Part shown: in pieces, positions 22,789 through 30,782 of the stretch
Layout of the letters: every line of letters begins with the position of its first letter
How positions within the stretch are numbered: position 1 is the first letter of the stretch
Source of the DNA: Nocardia arthritidis NBRC 100137
GTDB lineage: Bacteria; Actinomycetota; Actinomycetes; Mycobacteriales; Mycobacteriaceae
Reading direction: 5' to 3'
NCBI RefSeq assembly: GCF_001612765.1
Contig: NZ_BDBB01000057.1
Span: 1-42,495 of the forward strand
Length of the DNA: 42,495 bases
The notes under the pieces: model-generated
Databases searched by the model: none
Seen by the model: only the letters and a program-made list of their open reading frames with translations
What the model was told of the DNA's origin: nothing
Made by a program: the position numbers and the translations under genes

Positions 22789-23673
22789 ATGCGACAGTCG
22801 GCTGGAGGATGGGCATCGTCGGTGGCGTTACTCGTCGCAGGGACAAGTTTGTGGGGGTTGTTCAGTGCCGGGCTCGCCTTGCTGGGGTCGAACGGAGCGG
22901 GGCCGCTGGTGGCGATGGGCGCCGCGACTCCCCTGCTGATAATCGCCGCGGTCACCGGTCGGCGGCCAGGCGTCGAGCTGGGCTCGCACCCGCGAATCTA
23001 TATCCGACTGGGTTTGCTCGAGGCTTTGAACATTTCCCTGTACGTCGCTGCCTTGACCATCGGCCCTGTACCCGTGGTCGTTGCGTTGCACCTGGCCTCT
23101 CCGATCATGTTGCTGCTCCTGGCCGTGGCCACCGGGAAACGGGCGATGGATCTCCGGATCGGGGTCGAGTTGCTCCTGCTGGCTTCCGCCATCGTTTTGG
23201 TCGCCGCGCGGTCTCGGGCGGGGATCGGTAGTGGCAATGCACTGATCGGTTGCGGTTTGGCACTCGGTAGCGCGGCCGCGGTGACCGCGTTGATCGTGCT
23301 GGTGGCCCGGGAATCTCAGGACCGCGATCCTATAGTCTCGGCCGGGCTGCAATTGGCTGTCGCGGGCGTGCTCACCGCGCCCTTCCTGACGATGACCACT
23401 TGGGACTGGGCACGAATGCTGGCCGAGCTGGGGCTCGGGGCAACCTTGCTCGGTCCGGGATTCGCGCTGTACTGGCGAGCGATGCGGCGTCTCAGCCCGC
23501 CGATCGCCGGTGCGCTCGGTGTGAACGAGGCGGTCGTGGCCTCGATCGCGGTCGCGGCAGTGGACACGTCGCAGCTCTCGCTGCCGACGGCGTTAGGTGG
23601 GACTCTCGTCGTCGTAGCGGTTCTGCTGGACGCCGAGAGCGGATATATTGGCGGTCGACGGCCGGGCGGGTGA
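22789..23673 (+). CDS. EamA/DMT-superfamily transporter
   Basis: Integral membrane protein of 294 residues with about ten hydrophobic helices, laid out as two EamA-like halves. The substrate is unknown; the family includes metabolite and amino-acid exporters. Visible segments include VALLVAGTSLWGLFSAGLAL, LEALNISLYVAALTIGPVPV, VVALHLASPIMLLLLAVAT and the second-half WRAMRRLSPPIAGALGVNEA. ATG 22789 is chosen because AAGGGGG lies 5 nt upstream; a GTG at 22783 overlaps that site. Codon use is noticeably less GC-biased than in neighbouring genes (e.g. TTG, TAT, ATA codons), which suggests horizontal acquisition. The toroid protein gene follows after 50 nt on the same strand, probably as one operon. 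Confidence 0.85.
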   Translation: MRQSAGGWASSVALLVAGTSLWGLFSAGLALLGSNGAGPLVAMGAATPLLIIAAVTGRRPGVELGSHPRIYIRLGLLEALNISLYVAALTIGPVPVVVALHLASPIMLLLLAVATGKRAMDLRIGVELLLLASAIVLVAARSRAGIGSGNALIGCGLALGSAAAVTALIVLVARESQDRDPIVSAGLQLAVAGVLTAPFLTMTTWDWARMLAELGLGATLLGPGFALYWRAMRRLSPPIAGALGVNEAVVASIAVAAVDTSQLSLPTALGGTLVVVAVLLDAESGYIGGRRPGG

Positions 23674-23723
23674 GTCGTAAGACCCTTGAGGGCAATGAGT
23701 TTCACCGTTCGCGAGGGGGCACT

Positions 23724-25040
23724 GTGTCATACGTCGACGACCGCATCGGCCTGGCTGCCGACTGGTTCGGCAGGAATCTGGTCCAGCACGACGACGGGTA
23801 TGCGGGCTGGGGATGGTCGACCGACGTGCCACCCAATCCGCAGGACACCGCCGAGGTCGTGTGCGCGTTGTCCCTTGTGAACCGGCCTGTGCCGGAAGCA
23901 ACAGCGGTACTGGCACTGGTGCGGCGCGACGTGGTCCGTCACAGCACTCGCGGCGAGTGGGAGTTCCATGCGCCCGTAGACGCGGCGTGGCGGCTGCGTG
24001 CCCTGCGATGCTTCGGCGTGGCCGCCGCAGACGCCGATCTGGTGGCCTGCCGTAACGCGTTACTTGCCGCACAAGACGCCGACACAGGTGGTTGGTCGCT
24101 GGCCGACGGTGTCTCCGCGGTCTCGGTGACGGCCACGACGGCGGCGATCCGGGCGCTGGTGGAGTTGTCTGCGTCCGACGACGAGGCTGCGCGTGCTGCG
24201 CTGCGCGGCACCACTTTTCTGGTGTCCGCAATGCTCGCCGAAGACCCACGGGTCGACCCGAACTACGCGGCGGCGCAGATCGGGAGTCTGCTGGCGGTAC
24301 CGGAGATCGCGGGGCTCGGTGGCACCCGGGTGCGCCGAGCCCATGAGTTGGCAACCGAAAAAGTGCTCAGCGCCCTGGACGCCGGTCTCGGCAGGCTCGA
24401 GGAAGAACAGATACGCCGCGGCAGCGTGGCACAGACCTGGCATCACGCTACGTTGCAGCTGTCGGTCGCGGCGCTGGCAAGTTCGGATGACCGTTGGGTC
24501 TTCCATCCGACCTTCCGCAGGGCGTTCATCGAGCTGCTCGACTATCAGCAATTGTCACCGATCCATCGAGATCGCGGTGGATTTCGCACGTCCCGTGAAG
24601 GTTTCATCACCTCGTACGCGACCGCGCAGGCCGTGCACGCCCTCGCTCAGGTGCGATCCCAGGTCGGCGAGTGGGTCAACCCCGCGAGAGTTTTCGACAT
24701 GTTGTGCCGACGCGAAGGTGTTCATCACACGGACCCGCAAGAGGTCGTCCCGGTCGGTCGTGCGCCGATGGTCATGAACAGCCCCGCAGGAGCGGCGTTC
24801 TTGGCGATGGGCGCCGCGTCGGGGTCGACGATCGTCACTCTGGCCTTGATATTCGCCGGGCGTTCGGGAGAGATCGCCAGTCGGGCCCTGGTCTCCTGGG
24901 GCTTGATCTTCGTCTTCCTCGGAATCTATGGTTTCGCGGCCACACGGTTGAACTCGATTCCCAAAGGCAAAGTCGGTGCCGTGGTATTCGCCGCGTTCAC
25001 GGCGATCGTGTTCCCTGTCGTCGCTTTTCTGCTCGCGTAG
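23724..25040 (+). CDS. Membrane-anchored alpha/alpha-toroid protein (prenyltransferase/terpene-cyclase-like repeats)
   Basis: A 438-residue protein of unknown function. The N-terminal 340 residues look like an alpha/alpha barrel of squalene-cyclase/prenyltransferase repeats: GYAGWGWSTDVPPNPQDTAE, AAQDADTGGWSLADGVSAVS (a QW-like repeat), WHHATLQLSVAAL and GGFRTSREGFITSYATAQAV. I see no clear DxDD or other cyclase catalytic motif, so binding rather than catalysis is possible. Three membrane helices close the protein (about 355-377, 387-407, 417-438). GTG 23724 follows GAGGGGG by 4 nt; the frame is open upstream but overlaps the EamA gene. Its pairing with EamA and the shared atypical composition suggest a transferred two-gene unit. 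Confidence 0.75.
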   Translation: MSYVDDRIGLAADWFGRNLVQHDDGYAGWGWSTDVPPNPQDTAEVVCALSLVNRPVPEATAVLALVRRDVVRHSTRGEWEFHAPVDAAWRLRALRCFGVAAADADLVACRNALLAAQDADTGGWSLADGVSAVSVTATTAAIRALVELSASDDEAARAALRGTTFLVSAMLAEDPRVDPNYAAAQIGSLLAVPEIAGLGGTRVRRAHELATEKVLSALDAGLGRLEEEQIRRGSVAQTWHHATLQLSVAALASSDDRWVFHPTFRRAFIELLDYQQLSPIHRDRGGFRTSREGFITSYATAQAVHALAQVRSQVGEWVNPARVFDMLCRREGVHHTDPQEVVPVGRAPMVMNSPAGAAFLAMGAASGSTIVTLALIFAGRSGEIASRALVSWGLIFVFLGIYGFAATRLNSIPKGKVGAVVFAAFTAIVFPVVAFLLA

Positions 25041-25069
25041 CGAGTCCGCTCGGTGCCCGGAATGAAAAC

Positions 25070-25094
25070 GCCCCGAGACTGACGGTCTCGGGGC
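25070..25094. terminator. Strong bidirectional terminator, toroid gene / plsC
   Basis: GCCCCGAGAC (25070-25079), loop TGACG, GTCTCGGGGC (25085-25094): ten perfect pairs. On the minus strand it is followed by GTTTTC, a classic intrinsic terminator for plsC; on the plus strand it ends the EamA-toroid operon. Confidence 0.85.
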
Positions 25095-25110
25095 AGACGT
25101 CGTGGCGGAA

Positions 25111-25842
25111 TCAGCCGGCGGCGGTGTCCGGGATGCGGACGGGCACGGCCTCGGGGCGGCTGCCGCTGGGGACGCCCTTCTTCAGGCTGTGGGCGTAGAC
25201 GTCGACGTATTCCTGGCCGGTGAGCTGCATGAGCTCGTACATGACCTCATCGGTGACGGCGCGTTCGACGAATCGGTTGCCGCCCATTCCTTCGTAGCGG
25301 GAGAAGTCGATCGGCCTGCCGAACTTGACCGTCACCTTCCTGCGGCGCCAGCGGAACGGTCCGGGCGGGCTGACCTCGTCGGTGCCGATGACGGCGACCG
25401 GGATGACGGGGACACCGGTCTCCAGCGCCAAGCGGGCCAATCCGGTCTTGCCCTTGTACAGCCGGCCGTCGGGGGAACGGGTGCCCTCCGGGTAGAGGCC
25501 GACCAGACGGCCCTGGTCGAGCAGCTTGCGGGCGGCGTTCAGCGCGTCCTCGGCGGCATCGGCTCCACTGCGGTCGATCGGGTACTGACCCGAGGCGCTG
25601 AAGAAGAACTTCTGGAACCGGCCCTTGATGCCCGGGGTGGTGAAGTACTCGGCCTTGGCGAGGTAGTTGATCCGCCGTGGACTCAGCAACGGAGCGAACA
25701 GCCAGTCGGCGAAGGAGAGATGGTTACCCGCCATGATGGCCGGCCCGTCCGCCGGAATGTTCTCCACACCCTCGACCGTAGGCCGGTTGTAGAGATGGAT
25801 GAACGGTCCCAGCAGCACGAACTTCAGCAGCCAGTAGAACAT
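25111..25842 (-). CDS. plsC: 1-acyl-sn-glycerol-3-phosphate acyltransferase
   Basis: Adds the second acyl chain in phosphatidic acid synthesis, or a related acyl transfer to a glycolipid. It has 243 residues. The HX4D catalytic motif is NHLSFADW (about residues 40-47) and the glycerol-phosphate site is YPEGTRSPDGRL (about 117-128); PVIPVAVIGTDE follows. One N-terminal hydrophobic segment anchors it to the membrane. ATG 25842 has AAGGA about 6 nt upstream. It is the last gene of the minus-strand run from the SRPBCC genes, 178 nt after the ROK kinase, as for the PlsC-like Rv2182c of M. tuberculosis. With pimB nearby, a role in PI-mannoside lipid assembly is plausible but unproven. Confidence 0.92.
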   Translation of the reverse strand: MFYWLLKFVLLGPFIHLYNRPTVEGVENIPADGPAIMAGNHLSFADWLFAPLLSPRRINYLAKAEYFTTPGIKGRFQKFFFSASGQYPIDRSGADAAEDALNAARKLLDQGRLVGLYPEGTRSPDGRLYKGKTGLARLALETGVPVIPVAVIGTDEVSPPGPFRWRRRKVTVKFGRPIDFSRYEGMGGNRFVERAVTDEVMYELMQLTGQEYVDVYAHSLKKGVPSGSRPEAVPVRIPDTAAG

Positions 25843-26020
25843 GACGTCCTTCCCCCGGGACCGGGATAGTTGCGGGCACCTGCTTCAGATGCCGACTTTA
25901 CCGCTGGTGCAAGATCACATCCAACCGCGGCGGCGAATCTCACCACACTTCGGCGCCGACGCCGACCGATGGCGAGCACCGGCGTGTCGCGCCAGACCAC
26001 GATCCTCGTCGCCTGCGGAG

Positions 26021-27031
26021 TCAACGGCCGGTCCGCGCGATGCGAACGGATTTGCCCGCGCCGGGGGGCAGGGCGGCCCTGGCGAGATCGGCGGCGCCGA
26101 TCATGCCCGCCGCCTCACCGAGCTGGGTGGTCCGGATGCGGGCCAGCGGCCGGTGTCCCGCACCGGTGATCGTGCGTGCGTACTCCTCGCGCGCCTCGTC
26201 CAGGAACAGCGGCGCCGAACTGCTGACCCCGCCCGCGATGACCACCAGGTCGGGATCGAAGATGTCGCTGACGAACGCCAGCCCGAGGCCCAGCCAGCGC
26301 GCGAAGTCGGCCAGCACCCGCGCCGCGAGCGGGTCGCCGTCCTGCGCGGCGCCCGCGACCCGCCGTCCGGTCAGCGAGCCGGGATCGCGCGCCACGTCCC
26401 TGGCGAGCACGGAGTGCACCGTGTCGCTGGCCAGCATCTCGATCGCGGTCTCGGCCAGTGCGGTTCCGCTGCAATAGCGCTCCCAGCAGCCGTGCTTGCC
26501 GCACGGACAGGGCCGCCCCTGCGGAACGACTTGCAGATGACCGAGTTCCGGTGCGACGCCGTGCGTGCCCCGGTACAACTGGCCGTCGATCAACAAGGCG
26601 GCGCCGATGCCGGTGCCGATCGCGATCAGCACCACGTTGTGCCCGCCCGCCGCGGCGCCGAACCGGTATTCGGCCCACATCGCCGCGTTGGCGTCGTGCT
26701 CCAGGATCACCGGCAGGCCCAGCCGTTCGGTGAGTCGCTGGGCGACCGGCGCGTCCTGCCAGGGCAGGTGCGGGGCGAACCGCACGGTGGAGCGATCGCC
26801 GTTGATGAATCCGGCGACCGCCAAGCCGACCGCGCCGATGGAATGCCGGCCGGACAGGTCGCGCACGGCCCGGTCCAGCGCGTCCTCCAGCGCGCGGGCG
26901 GAATGCGGCGTAGGCGCCTGGACCGTGTCGAGCACCTCGCCGCTGTCGTCGATCACCGACGCCCGAATGTTGGTGCCGCCGACATCTATTCCGACGGTCA
27001 GCGGTCGTGTACCGGCCATCTGGTGCGTCAT
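26021..27031 (-). CDS. ROK-family sugar kinase, probable glucokinase
   Basis: Phosphorylates a hexose, probably glucose, with ATP. It has 336 residues. The N-terminal phosphate loop is LTVGIDVGGTNIRAS; the sugar-binding stretch is VILEHDANAAMWAEYRFG followed by VLIAIGTGIGAALLIDG; and the ROK zinc motif is GRPCPCGKHGCWERYCSG with conserved HGVAPELGHL before it. These features separate it from ROK repressors, and there is no HTH domain. ATG 27031 overlaps the stop of the preceding gene as ATGA (27028-27031), implying translational coupling; a longer open frame upstream overlaps that gene and is rejected. I do not recall a ROK gene at this place in M. tuberculosis, so it may be a lineage-specific insertion. 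Confidence 0.92.
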   Translation of the reverse strand: MTHQMAGTRPLTVGIDVGGTNIRASVIDDSGEVLDTVQAPTPHSARALEDALDRAVRDLSGRHSIGAVGLAVAGFINGDRSTVRFAPHLPWQDAPVAQRLTERLGLPVILEHDANAAMWAEYRFGAAAGGHNVVLIAIGTGIGAALLIDGQLYRGTHGVAPELGHLQVVPQGRPCPCGKHGCWERYCSGTALAETAIEMLASDTVHSVLARDVARDPGSLTGRRVAGAAQDGDPLAARVLADFARWLGLGLAFVSDIFDPDLVVIAGGVSSSAPLFLDEAREEYARTITGAGHRPLARIRTTQLGEAAGMIGAADLARAALPPGAGKSVRIARTGR

Positions 27032-27444
27032 ACCTTGATCGTCACGGGAATGTCGACGTAACGGGGGCCATCGCCGTCCTCGCCTGGACCGTGCCGGTGC
27101 GGCGCACCGGTCTCCGGGTCGGCGTCGGTGGGCATGACCGGCTCGACCGGCACCCCCGCCAGCGCTTCGCGCAGCACGGTGACGATCGCGGTGCCGTGCT
27201 CGGCGACCGCGGCCAACACGTCGTGGTGTTCCCCGCGCACGAGCGCCGCGGCCGCGCACACCGGGCACCAGTTGCAGCCGGCCCACTCGCCCTGCCCGTC
27301 GGCGGCGCGCCGCAGAACCGGCTCGACCCGTTCCAGCACCGCTTCGGCCAGCAGCTTCAACTCCTCGGCGAATTCGCTGATGCCGTCCGCCGCGGTGTGG
27401 CCGCCTGCCTCGTGGCCCTCGGGCGGGTGCGGATCACCGGTCAT
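27028..27444 (-). CDS. Conserved hypothetical CxxCPxC protein
   Basis: A 138-residue protein, mostly helical, acidic and His/Gly-rich at both ends. Its core has the cysteine cluster GCNWCPVCAAAALVRGEHHD (about residues 56-75), which could bind a metal. The upstream helix ISEFAEELKLLAEAVLERVE may be a coiled coil. It overlaps the ArsA-like gene by 11 nt and the ROK gene by 4 nt, so all three are translated together. It fits the position of Rv2183c in M. tuberculosis. Function unknown; the coupling suggests that it works with the ATPase. Confidence 0.85.
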   Translation of the reverse strand: MTGDPHPPEGHEAGGHTAADGISEFAEELKLLAEAVLERVEPVLRRAADGQGEWAGCNWCPVCAAAALVRGEHHDVLAAVAEHGTAIVTVLREALAGVPVEPVMPTDADPETGAPHRHGPGEDGDGPRYVDIPVTIKV

Positions 27445-28744
27445 CGTCGTGACTTTCGGACGCCTGCGCCCACACCCGCGGATCGGGCCGGAATCGGACC
27501 ACTAGACACCCGTCATCGAGCTCGGCGCCGTCGACCGTGCACCGCCGCAATACCGGCGCCAGGCGCACCCGCCGCCGGACACCGTCCGCTCCCACGATCA
27601 AATCGTCCTCCACTCGGCCAAGGCGCAACGTGGCGGCGTCGACCACCGGCAGGTGCATGCGCAGCGCGTACACCGACTGCAATCCGGTGCCGGATTCCCG
27701 CAGAACCAGCGGTTCGCCGGAACTCGCGTCGACCTCCGTCTGATTGTCGCTCAGCATAAGCGCAGCGTCACCGGTGTCGCCCGCCGAGTCCATCGCGTGC
27801 GACAGCGCGGCCAGCGAGTTCAGCCCGATCGGCTCGGCGCCGGTGTGCTGCGCGATCACCACGGGGATACCCGGCATCTTGCGCCGCAAATCGGCGATGA
27901 CGTCCGATTGCTCACCGCGCCGGTTCGAATACCAGTGCACCGCCGGATGTTCGGCCGCGCCCGGGTCGGCGGGCGGCGCGAGATCGGGCAGTACCTTGTT
28001 CACCACCACGGCATCCAGCCGCAGGCCCAGCAACGCCGCGGCGGAACGCACCCGCTCCGATTCGGCCACCGCCACCCGCTCGGCGACGGTGATCAGCCGC
28101 GCTCCGGTGCGCCGGTGGTCGGTGAGCAGATCGCGAACCTCGGTGACCGCCTTGACGATCCGTTCGACCGTGGCCGCGAGCACGGCGCGGCGCAGGTCGG
28201 TGCCGATGGCGCTCATCGTCCGCGCGTGCGGCGGCCACATCCGTTCCAGGTAACCGAGCAGGGTGGCGGGCGCGCTGACGATGCGCAGCATGTCCGCCGA
28301 GGGCGGGCAGTCGACGACGATCAGATCCCAGTCGTCCTCGGCGGCGAACTGGGTGATCTCCACCAGCATCAGCAGTTCCTGCACGCCGGGCAATCCGGTC
28401 AGCTCCGCCGGATCCAGCGCGGCGAGATCGAAACCGTGCTCGTGCCCGCGGCCGGTGGAGATCAACCGCACCACATCGCGGAACCGGTCCTCGAGCAGCG
28501 CGAGCGAATCGATCTCGATCACGTCCAGGCTCGGCAGCACGGTGGCGACGCCGGTGACGGTGCCGGGATCGTGCGGGAAACGGAAGCCGAGCGCGTCGCC
28601 CAGCGAATGCGCCTGATCGAGCGAGGCGATCAGCACGCGGCGGCCAGATCTGGCCTCGGCCATGGCGGTGGCACACGCGAGCGTGGTCTTGCCTACCCCA
28701 CCCTTGCCGACGAACAGTTCGACCCGGGTCTTGTGCGCGGTCAG
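27434..28744 (-). CDS. ArsA/MinD-like P-loop ATPase, probable CTG start
   Basis: A deviant-Walker ATPase of about 436 residues related to ArsA/Get3. The P-loop is FVGKGGVGKTT (residues 11-21) with ATP-sensing DQAHSLGDALG; the switch region is DLIVVDCPPSADMLRIVSAP, and VVVNKVLPD is near the base-recognition part. The C-terminal 120 residues form a beta-rich tail (LVLRESGTGLQSVYALRMHL). No ATG, GTG or TTG exists in frame before the P-loop; the first in-frame start is 28663, after it. The best candidate is CTG 28744, whose TG is shared with the TGA stop of the SRPBCC gene (CTGA overlap). Starting at 28663 would delete the nucleotide site and is unlikely. It is the counterpart of Rv2184c. Confidence 0.85.
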   Translation of the reverse strand: MTAHKTRVELFVGKGGVGKTTLACATAMAEARSGRRVLIASLDQAHSLGDALGFRFPHDPGTVTGVATVLPSLDVIEIDSLALLEDRFRDVVRLISTGRGHEHGFDLAALDPAELTGLPGVQELLMLVEITQFAAEDDWDLIVVDCPPSADMLRIVSAPATLLGYLERMWPPHARTMSAIGTDLRRAVLAATVERIVKAVTEVRDLLTDHRRTGARLITVAERVAVAESERVRSAAALLGLRLDAVVVNKVLPDLAPPADPGAAEHPAVHWYSNRRGEQSDVIADLRRKMPGIPVVIAQHTGAEPIGLNSLAALSHAMDSAGDTGDAALMLSDNQTEVDASSGEPLVLRESGTGLQSVYALRMHLPVVDAATLRLGRVEDDLIVGADGVRRRVRLAPVLRRCTVDGAELDDGCLVVRFRPDPRVWAQASESHDDDR

Positions 28745-29178
28745 CCTTCGACCCGTTTCTTCAGTTCCTTCAGCGCGGTGTCGGTGATCACTTTCTCGGC
28801 CTTGCGCTTGAACATGCCGATCATCGGGATGTTCAGATCGACGGTCAGCGTGTAGAGCACCTCGGTGCCGCCGTCCGGCCGATCGATCAGCTCGTAGGTG
28901 CCGTTCTGGGCCTTCTGCAACTCGCCGCTGAGCAGCCGCCAGCTGACCGCCCTACGGTCGGCGCGCCAGTCGTAGGACAGGACGTAGGTGTCCTTGACCA
29001 CCCCGGCGTCCAGCACGAACCGGGCGGTCTCGGCCAAGCCGTCCGGTCCCATCTCCAGCACCTCCACCGACTTCGCCGCCGAGACCCATTCCGGGTAGGA
29101 CGCCAGATCGGCGATGACGGACATCACCTGCTGCGACGGGGCCTCGATGACGATTGATCTCTGGGTCCTGTCGGCCAT
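28741..29178 (-). CDS. SRPBCC (START/polyketide-cyclase-like) protein 1
   Basis: A 145-residue helix-grip protein with one hydrophobic ligand pocket. Family marks: the N-terminal RSIVIEAPSQQVMSVIADLA strand-helix, YPEWVSAAKSVEVLE, and the long C-terminal helix KRKAEKVITDTALKELKKRV. Ligand unknown. The start is ATG 29178, with AAAGGAA about 11 nt upstream. Its stop overlaps the putative CTG start of the ATPase gene, so it is coupled to it. In M. tuberculosis two SRPBCC genes (Rv2185c, Rv2186c) occupy the same place. Being near pimB and plsC, a lipid ligand is a reasonable guess, not shown. Confidence 0.88.
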   Translation of the reverse strand: MADRTQRSIVIEAPSQQVMSVIADLASYPEWVSAAKSVEVLEMGPDGLAETARFVLDAGVVKDTYVLSYDWRADRRAVSWRLLSGELQKAQNGTYELIDRPDGGTEVLYTLTVDLNIPMIGMFKRKAEKVITDTALKELKKRVEG

Positions 29179-29215
29179 GCGGACAGCGATTCCTTTCAGC
29201 GTCGGTGCTGGTAGA

Positions 29216-29599
29216 TCAAGACAGGGCCGCGGGAGCGACGCCGGCCGGGCGACCCGACTCCAGCCGGGACTTCACTTCGAACGACATGTTCTTGCCCGCG
29301 ACCCGGCGCGCCCGGTTGGCGGCGGCGAGCTTGCCCGCCGGCAGCGCGGGCTGCGGTTCGGCGTGCAGGAAGTAGTGCAGGATCACCCCGTCGAGCGAGG
29401 GCTCCAGCCACACCTCCATGGTTCCGGTCAGCGCCCCGGACACCGACCAGCGGATACCCTTCTCACCCCGATCCTCCCGGACCTCCAAGTCCAGGTCCGG
29501 CCACCAGCGGCGCCACTGGTTCGGGCCGGCCAGCAGGTCGGCCACGGCGGCCCCCGATGCGGCGACGAAGGTCTGATCTGCGACCTGGATACTGCTCAC
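29216..29599 (-). CDS. SRPBCC-like protein 2
   Basis: A 127-residue protein of the same broad fold as its downstream neighbour but diverged: SSIQVADQTFVAASGAAVAD, NQWRRWWPDLDLEVREDRGE, MEVWLEPSLDGVILHYFLHA and a basic C-terminus (ANRARRVAGKNMSFEVKSR). GTG 29599 is chosen because TACGCT ends 7 nt upstream; the open frame reaches 26 codons further into pimB without support. It is first in the minus-strand set SRPBCC2-SRPBCC1-ATPase-CxxC-ROK-plsC, so this leaderless promoter probably serves the group. Confidence 0.8.
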   Translation of the reverse strand: MSSIQVADQTFVAASGAAVADLLAGPNQWRRWWPDLDLEVREDRGEKGIRWSVSGALTGTMEVWLEPSLDGVILHYFLHAEPQPALPAGKLAAANRARRVAGKNMSFEVKSRLESGRPAGVAPAALS

Positions 29600-29606
29600 T
29601 CCGCTG

Positions 29607-29612
29607 AGCGTA
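29607..29612 (-). promoter_or_regulatory. Leaderless -10 element of the SRPBCC operon (TACGCT)
   Basis: TACGCT on the minus strand, in the 29-nt gap after the pimB stop, ends 7 nt before the GTG at 29599. Confidence 0.55.
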
Positions 29613-29628
29613 GTAGATGCGACGCGGA

Positions 29629-30756
29629 TCACCGCAGCAGCTGTCGCAGGCGCGCGCCCAGGGTGTCCCAGCGCCACTGCTGCTCGACGAACGCCCGGCC
29701 CGCCACACCCATCCGCGCGGCCGCCTCCCGATCGGACAGGATCTCCACCAGTGCGTCGGCGATCTGCTGCACGGAGCGGCCGTCCACCACCCGCCCGGTC
29801 CTGCCCTCGATCACGGTCTCCGGCGCGCCGCCGGAATTGCCCGCCACCACCGGGACGCCGGACGCCGAGGCCTCCAGGTAGACGATGCCAAGCCCCTCCA
29901 CGTCCAGGCCGGCCCCCCTGGTCCGGCAGGGCATCGCGAAGACGTCCGCCAGCGTGTGATGCGCGGCCAGCTCACCGGACGGGACGCGGCCGGTGAACAC
30001 CACGTCCTCGGTGACGCCCGCGGCGACCGCGAGGGCGCGCAGCTTGTCCTCGAAAGGGCCGCCACCCGCGATCACCAGGACCGCCCCCCGCACTCGCTCG
30101 CGGATATCGCGCATAGCCAGGATCAGTGCGTCCTGCCCCTTGCGCGGCACCAGCCGCGACAGGCACAGGATGGTCGGACGGTCGCCCAAGCCGTAACGTT
30201 CGCGCAGCTCGGCACGAGCCGCCGGATCCGGACGGAACACTTCGGTGTCGACCCCGGGCGGCAGATACTCCAGCGCCGCGTTCGCCCCGAACGCGGACGC
30301 GAACCGGCGGCGGGTATATCGGCTGACGTAGGTGACGACATCGGTCTGCTCGCCGATGACCCGCAGCGCCTGCCTGGCTCCGGGCAGCATCGACCAGCCG
30401 ACCTCGTGGCCGTGCGTACTGGCCACGATGCGTTCGGCGCCCGCGCGACGCAGCGCGGGCGACATCAGCGCCAGCGGTGCCGCCGCCCCGAACCACACCG
30501 TGTCGCACTGTTCGCTCCGCAGCAGTCGCGCGGCGCGGCGCAGCACGAGCGGAGTCGGCAGCATCAGCGTGGTGGGATGGCGAATCACCTGGAACTTCTG
30601 CTTGGCGTCGAACTTCAGATGACTGTCGCCGCGCCAGCGCGGAGCGTAGACGACCAGGTCATCCGGCGGCAGCTCACCGGCCAACGCCTGCAGATACGAC
30701 TGGATACCGCCCGGCCGCGGCGGGAAATCATTGGTAACCAGCAAAGTTCGGGCCAT
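29629..30756 (-). CDS. pimB: GT4 glycosyltransferase, phosphatidylinositol monomannoside mannosyltransferase
   Basis: Probable second mannosyltransferase of PI-mannoside synthesis (GDP-mannose to PIM1), acting at the inner membrane face. It has 375 residues with a GT-B fold. The N-terminal acceptor domain starts RTLLVTNDFPPRPGGIQSYL; PPGVDTEVFRP, RLVPRKGQDALI and the donor-binding E-x7-E motif EGLGIVYLEASASGVPVVAG (E's eight apart) are GT4 hallmarks. ATG 30756 is chosen over TTG 30765 because TATTTT ends 7 nt upstream. Position and sequence fit Rv2188c. A large palindromic repeat (copy B) ends about 15 nt before its promoter. Confidence 0.92.
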   Translation of the reverse strand: MARTLLVTNDFPPRPGGIQSYLQALAGELPPDDLVVYAPRWRGDSHLKFDAKQKFQVIRHPTTLMLPTPLVLRRAARLLRSEQCDTVWFGAAAPLALMSPALRRAGAERIVASTHGHEVGWSMLPGARQALRVIGEQTDVVTYVSRYTRRRFASAFGANAALEYLPPGVDTEVFRPDPAARAELRERYGLGDRPTILCLSRLVPRKGQDALILAMRDIRERVRGAVLVIAGGGPFEDKLRALAVAAGVTEDVVFTGRVPSGELAAHHTLADVFAMPCRTRGAGLDVEGLGIVYLEASASGVPVVAGNSGGAPETVIEGRTGRVVDGRSVQQIADALVEILSDREAAARMGVAGRAFVEQQWRWDTLGARLRQLLR

Positions 30757-30763
30757 GCGCAAC

Positions 30764-30769
30764 AAAATA
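30764..30769 (-). promoter_or_regulatory. Leaderless -10 element of pimB (TATTTT)
   Basis: TATTTT on the minus strand ends 7 nt before the ATG at 30756. The -35 position falls on the edge of repeat copy B. Confidence 0.6.
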
Positions 30770-30782
30770 CTGTGTTTGTTTG

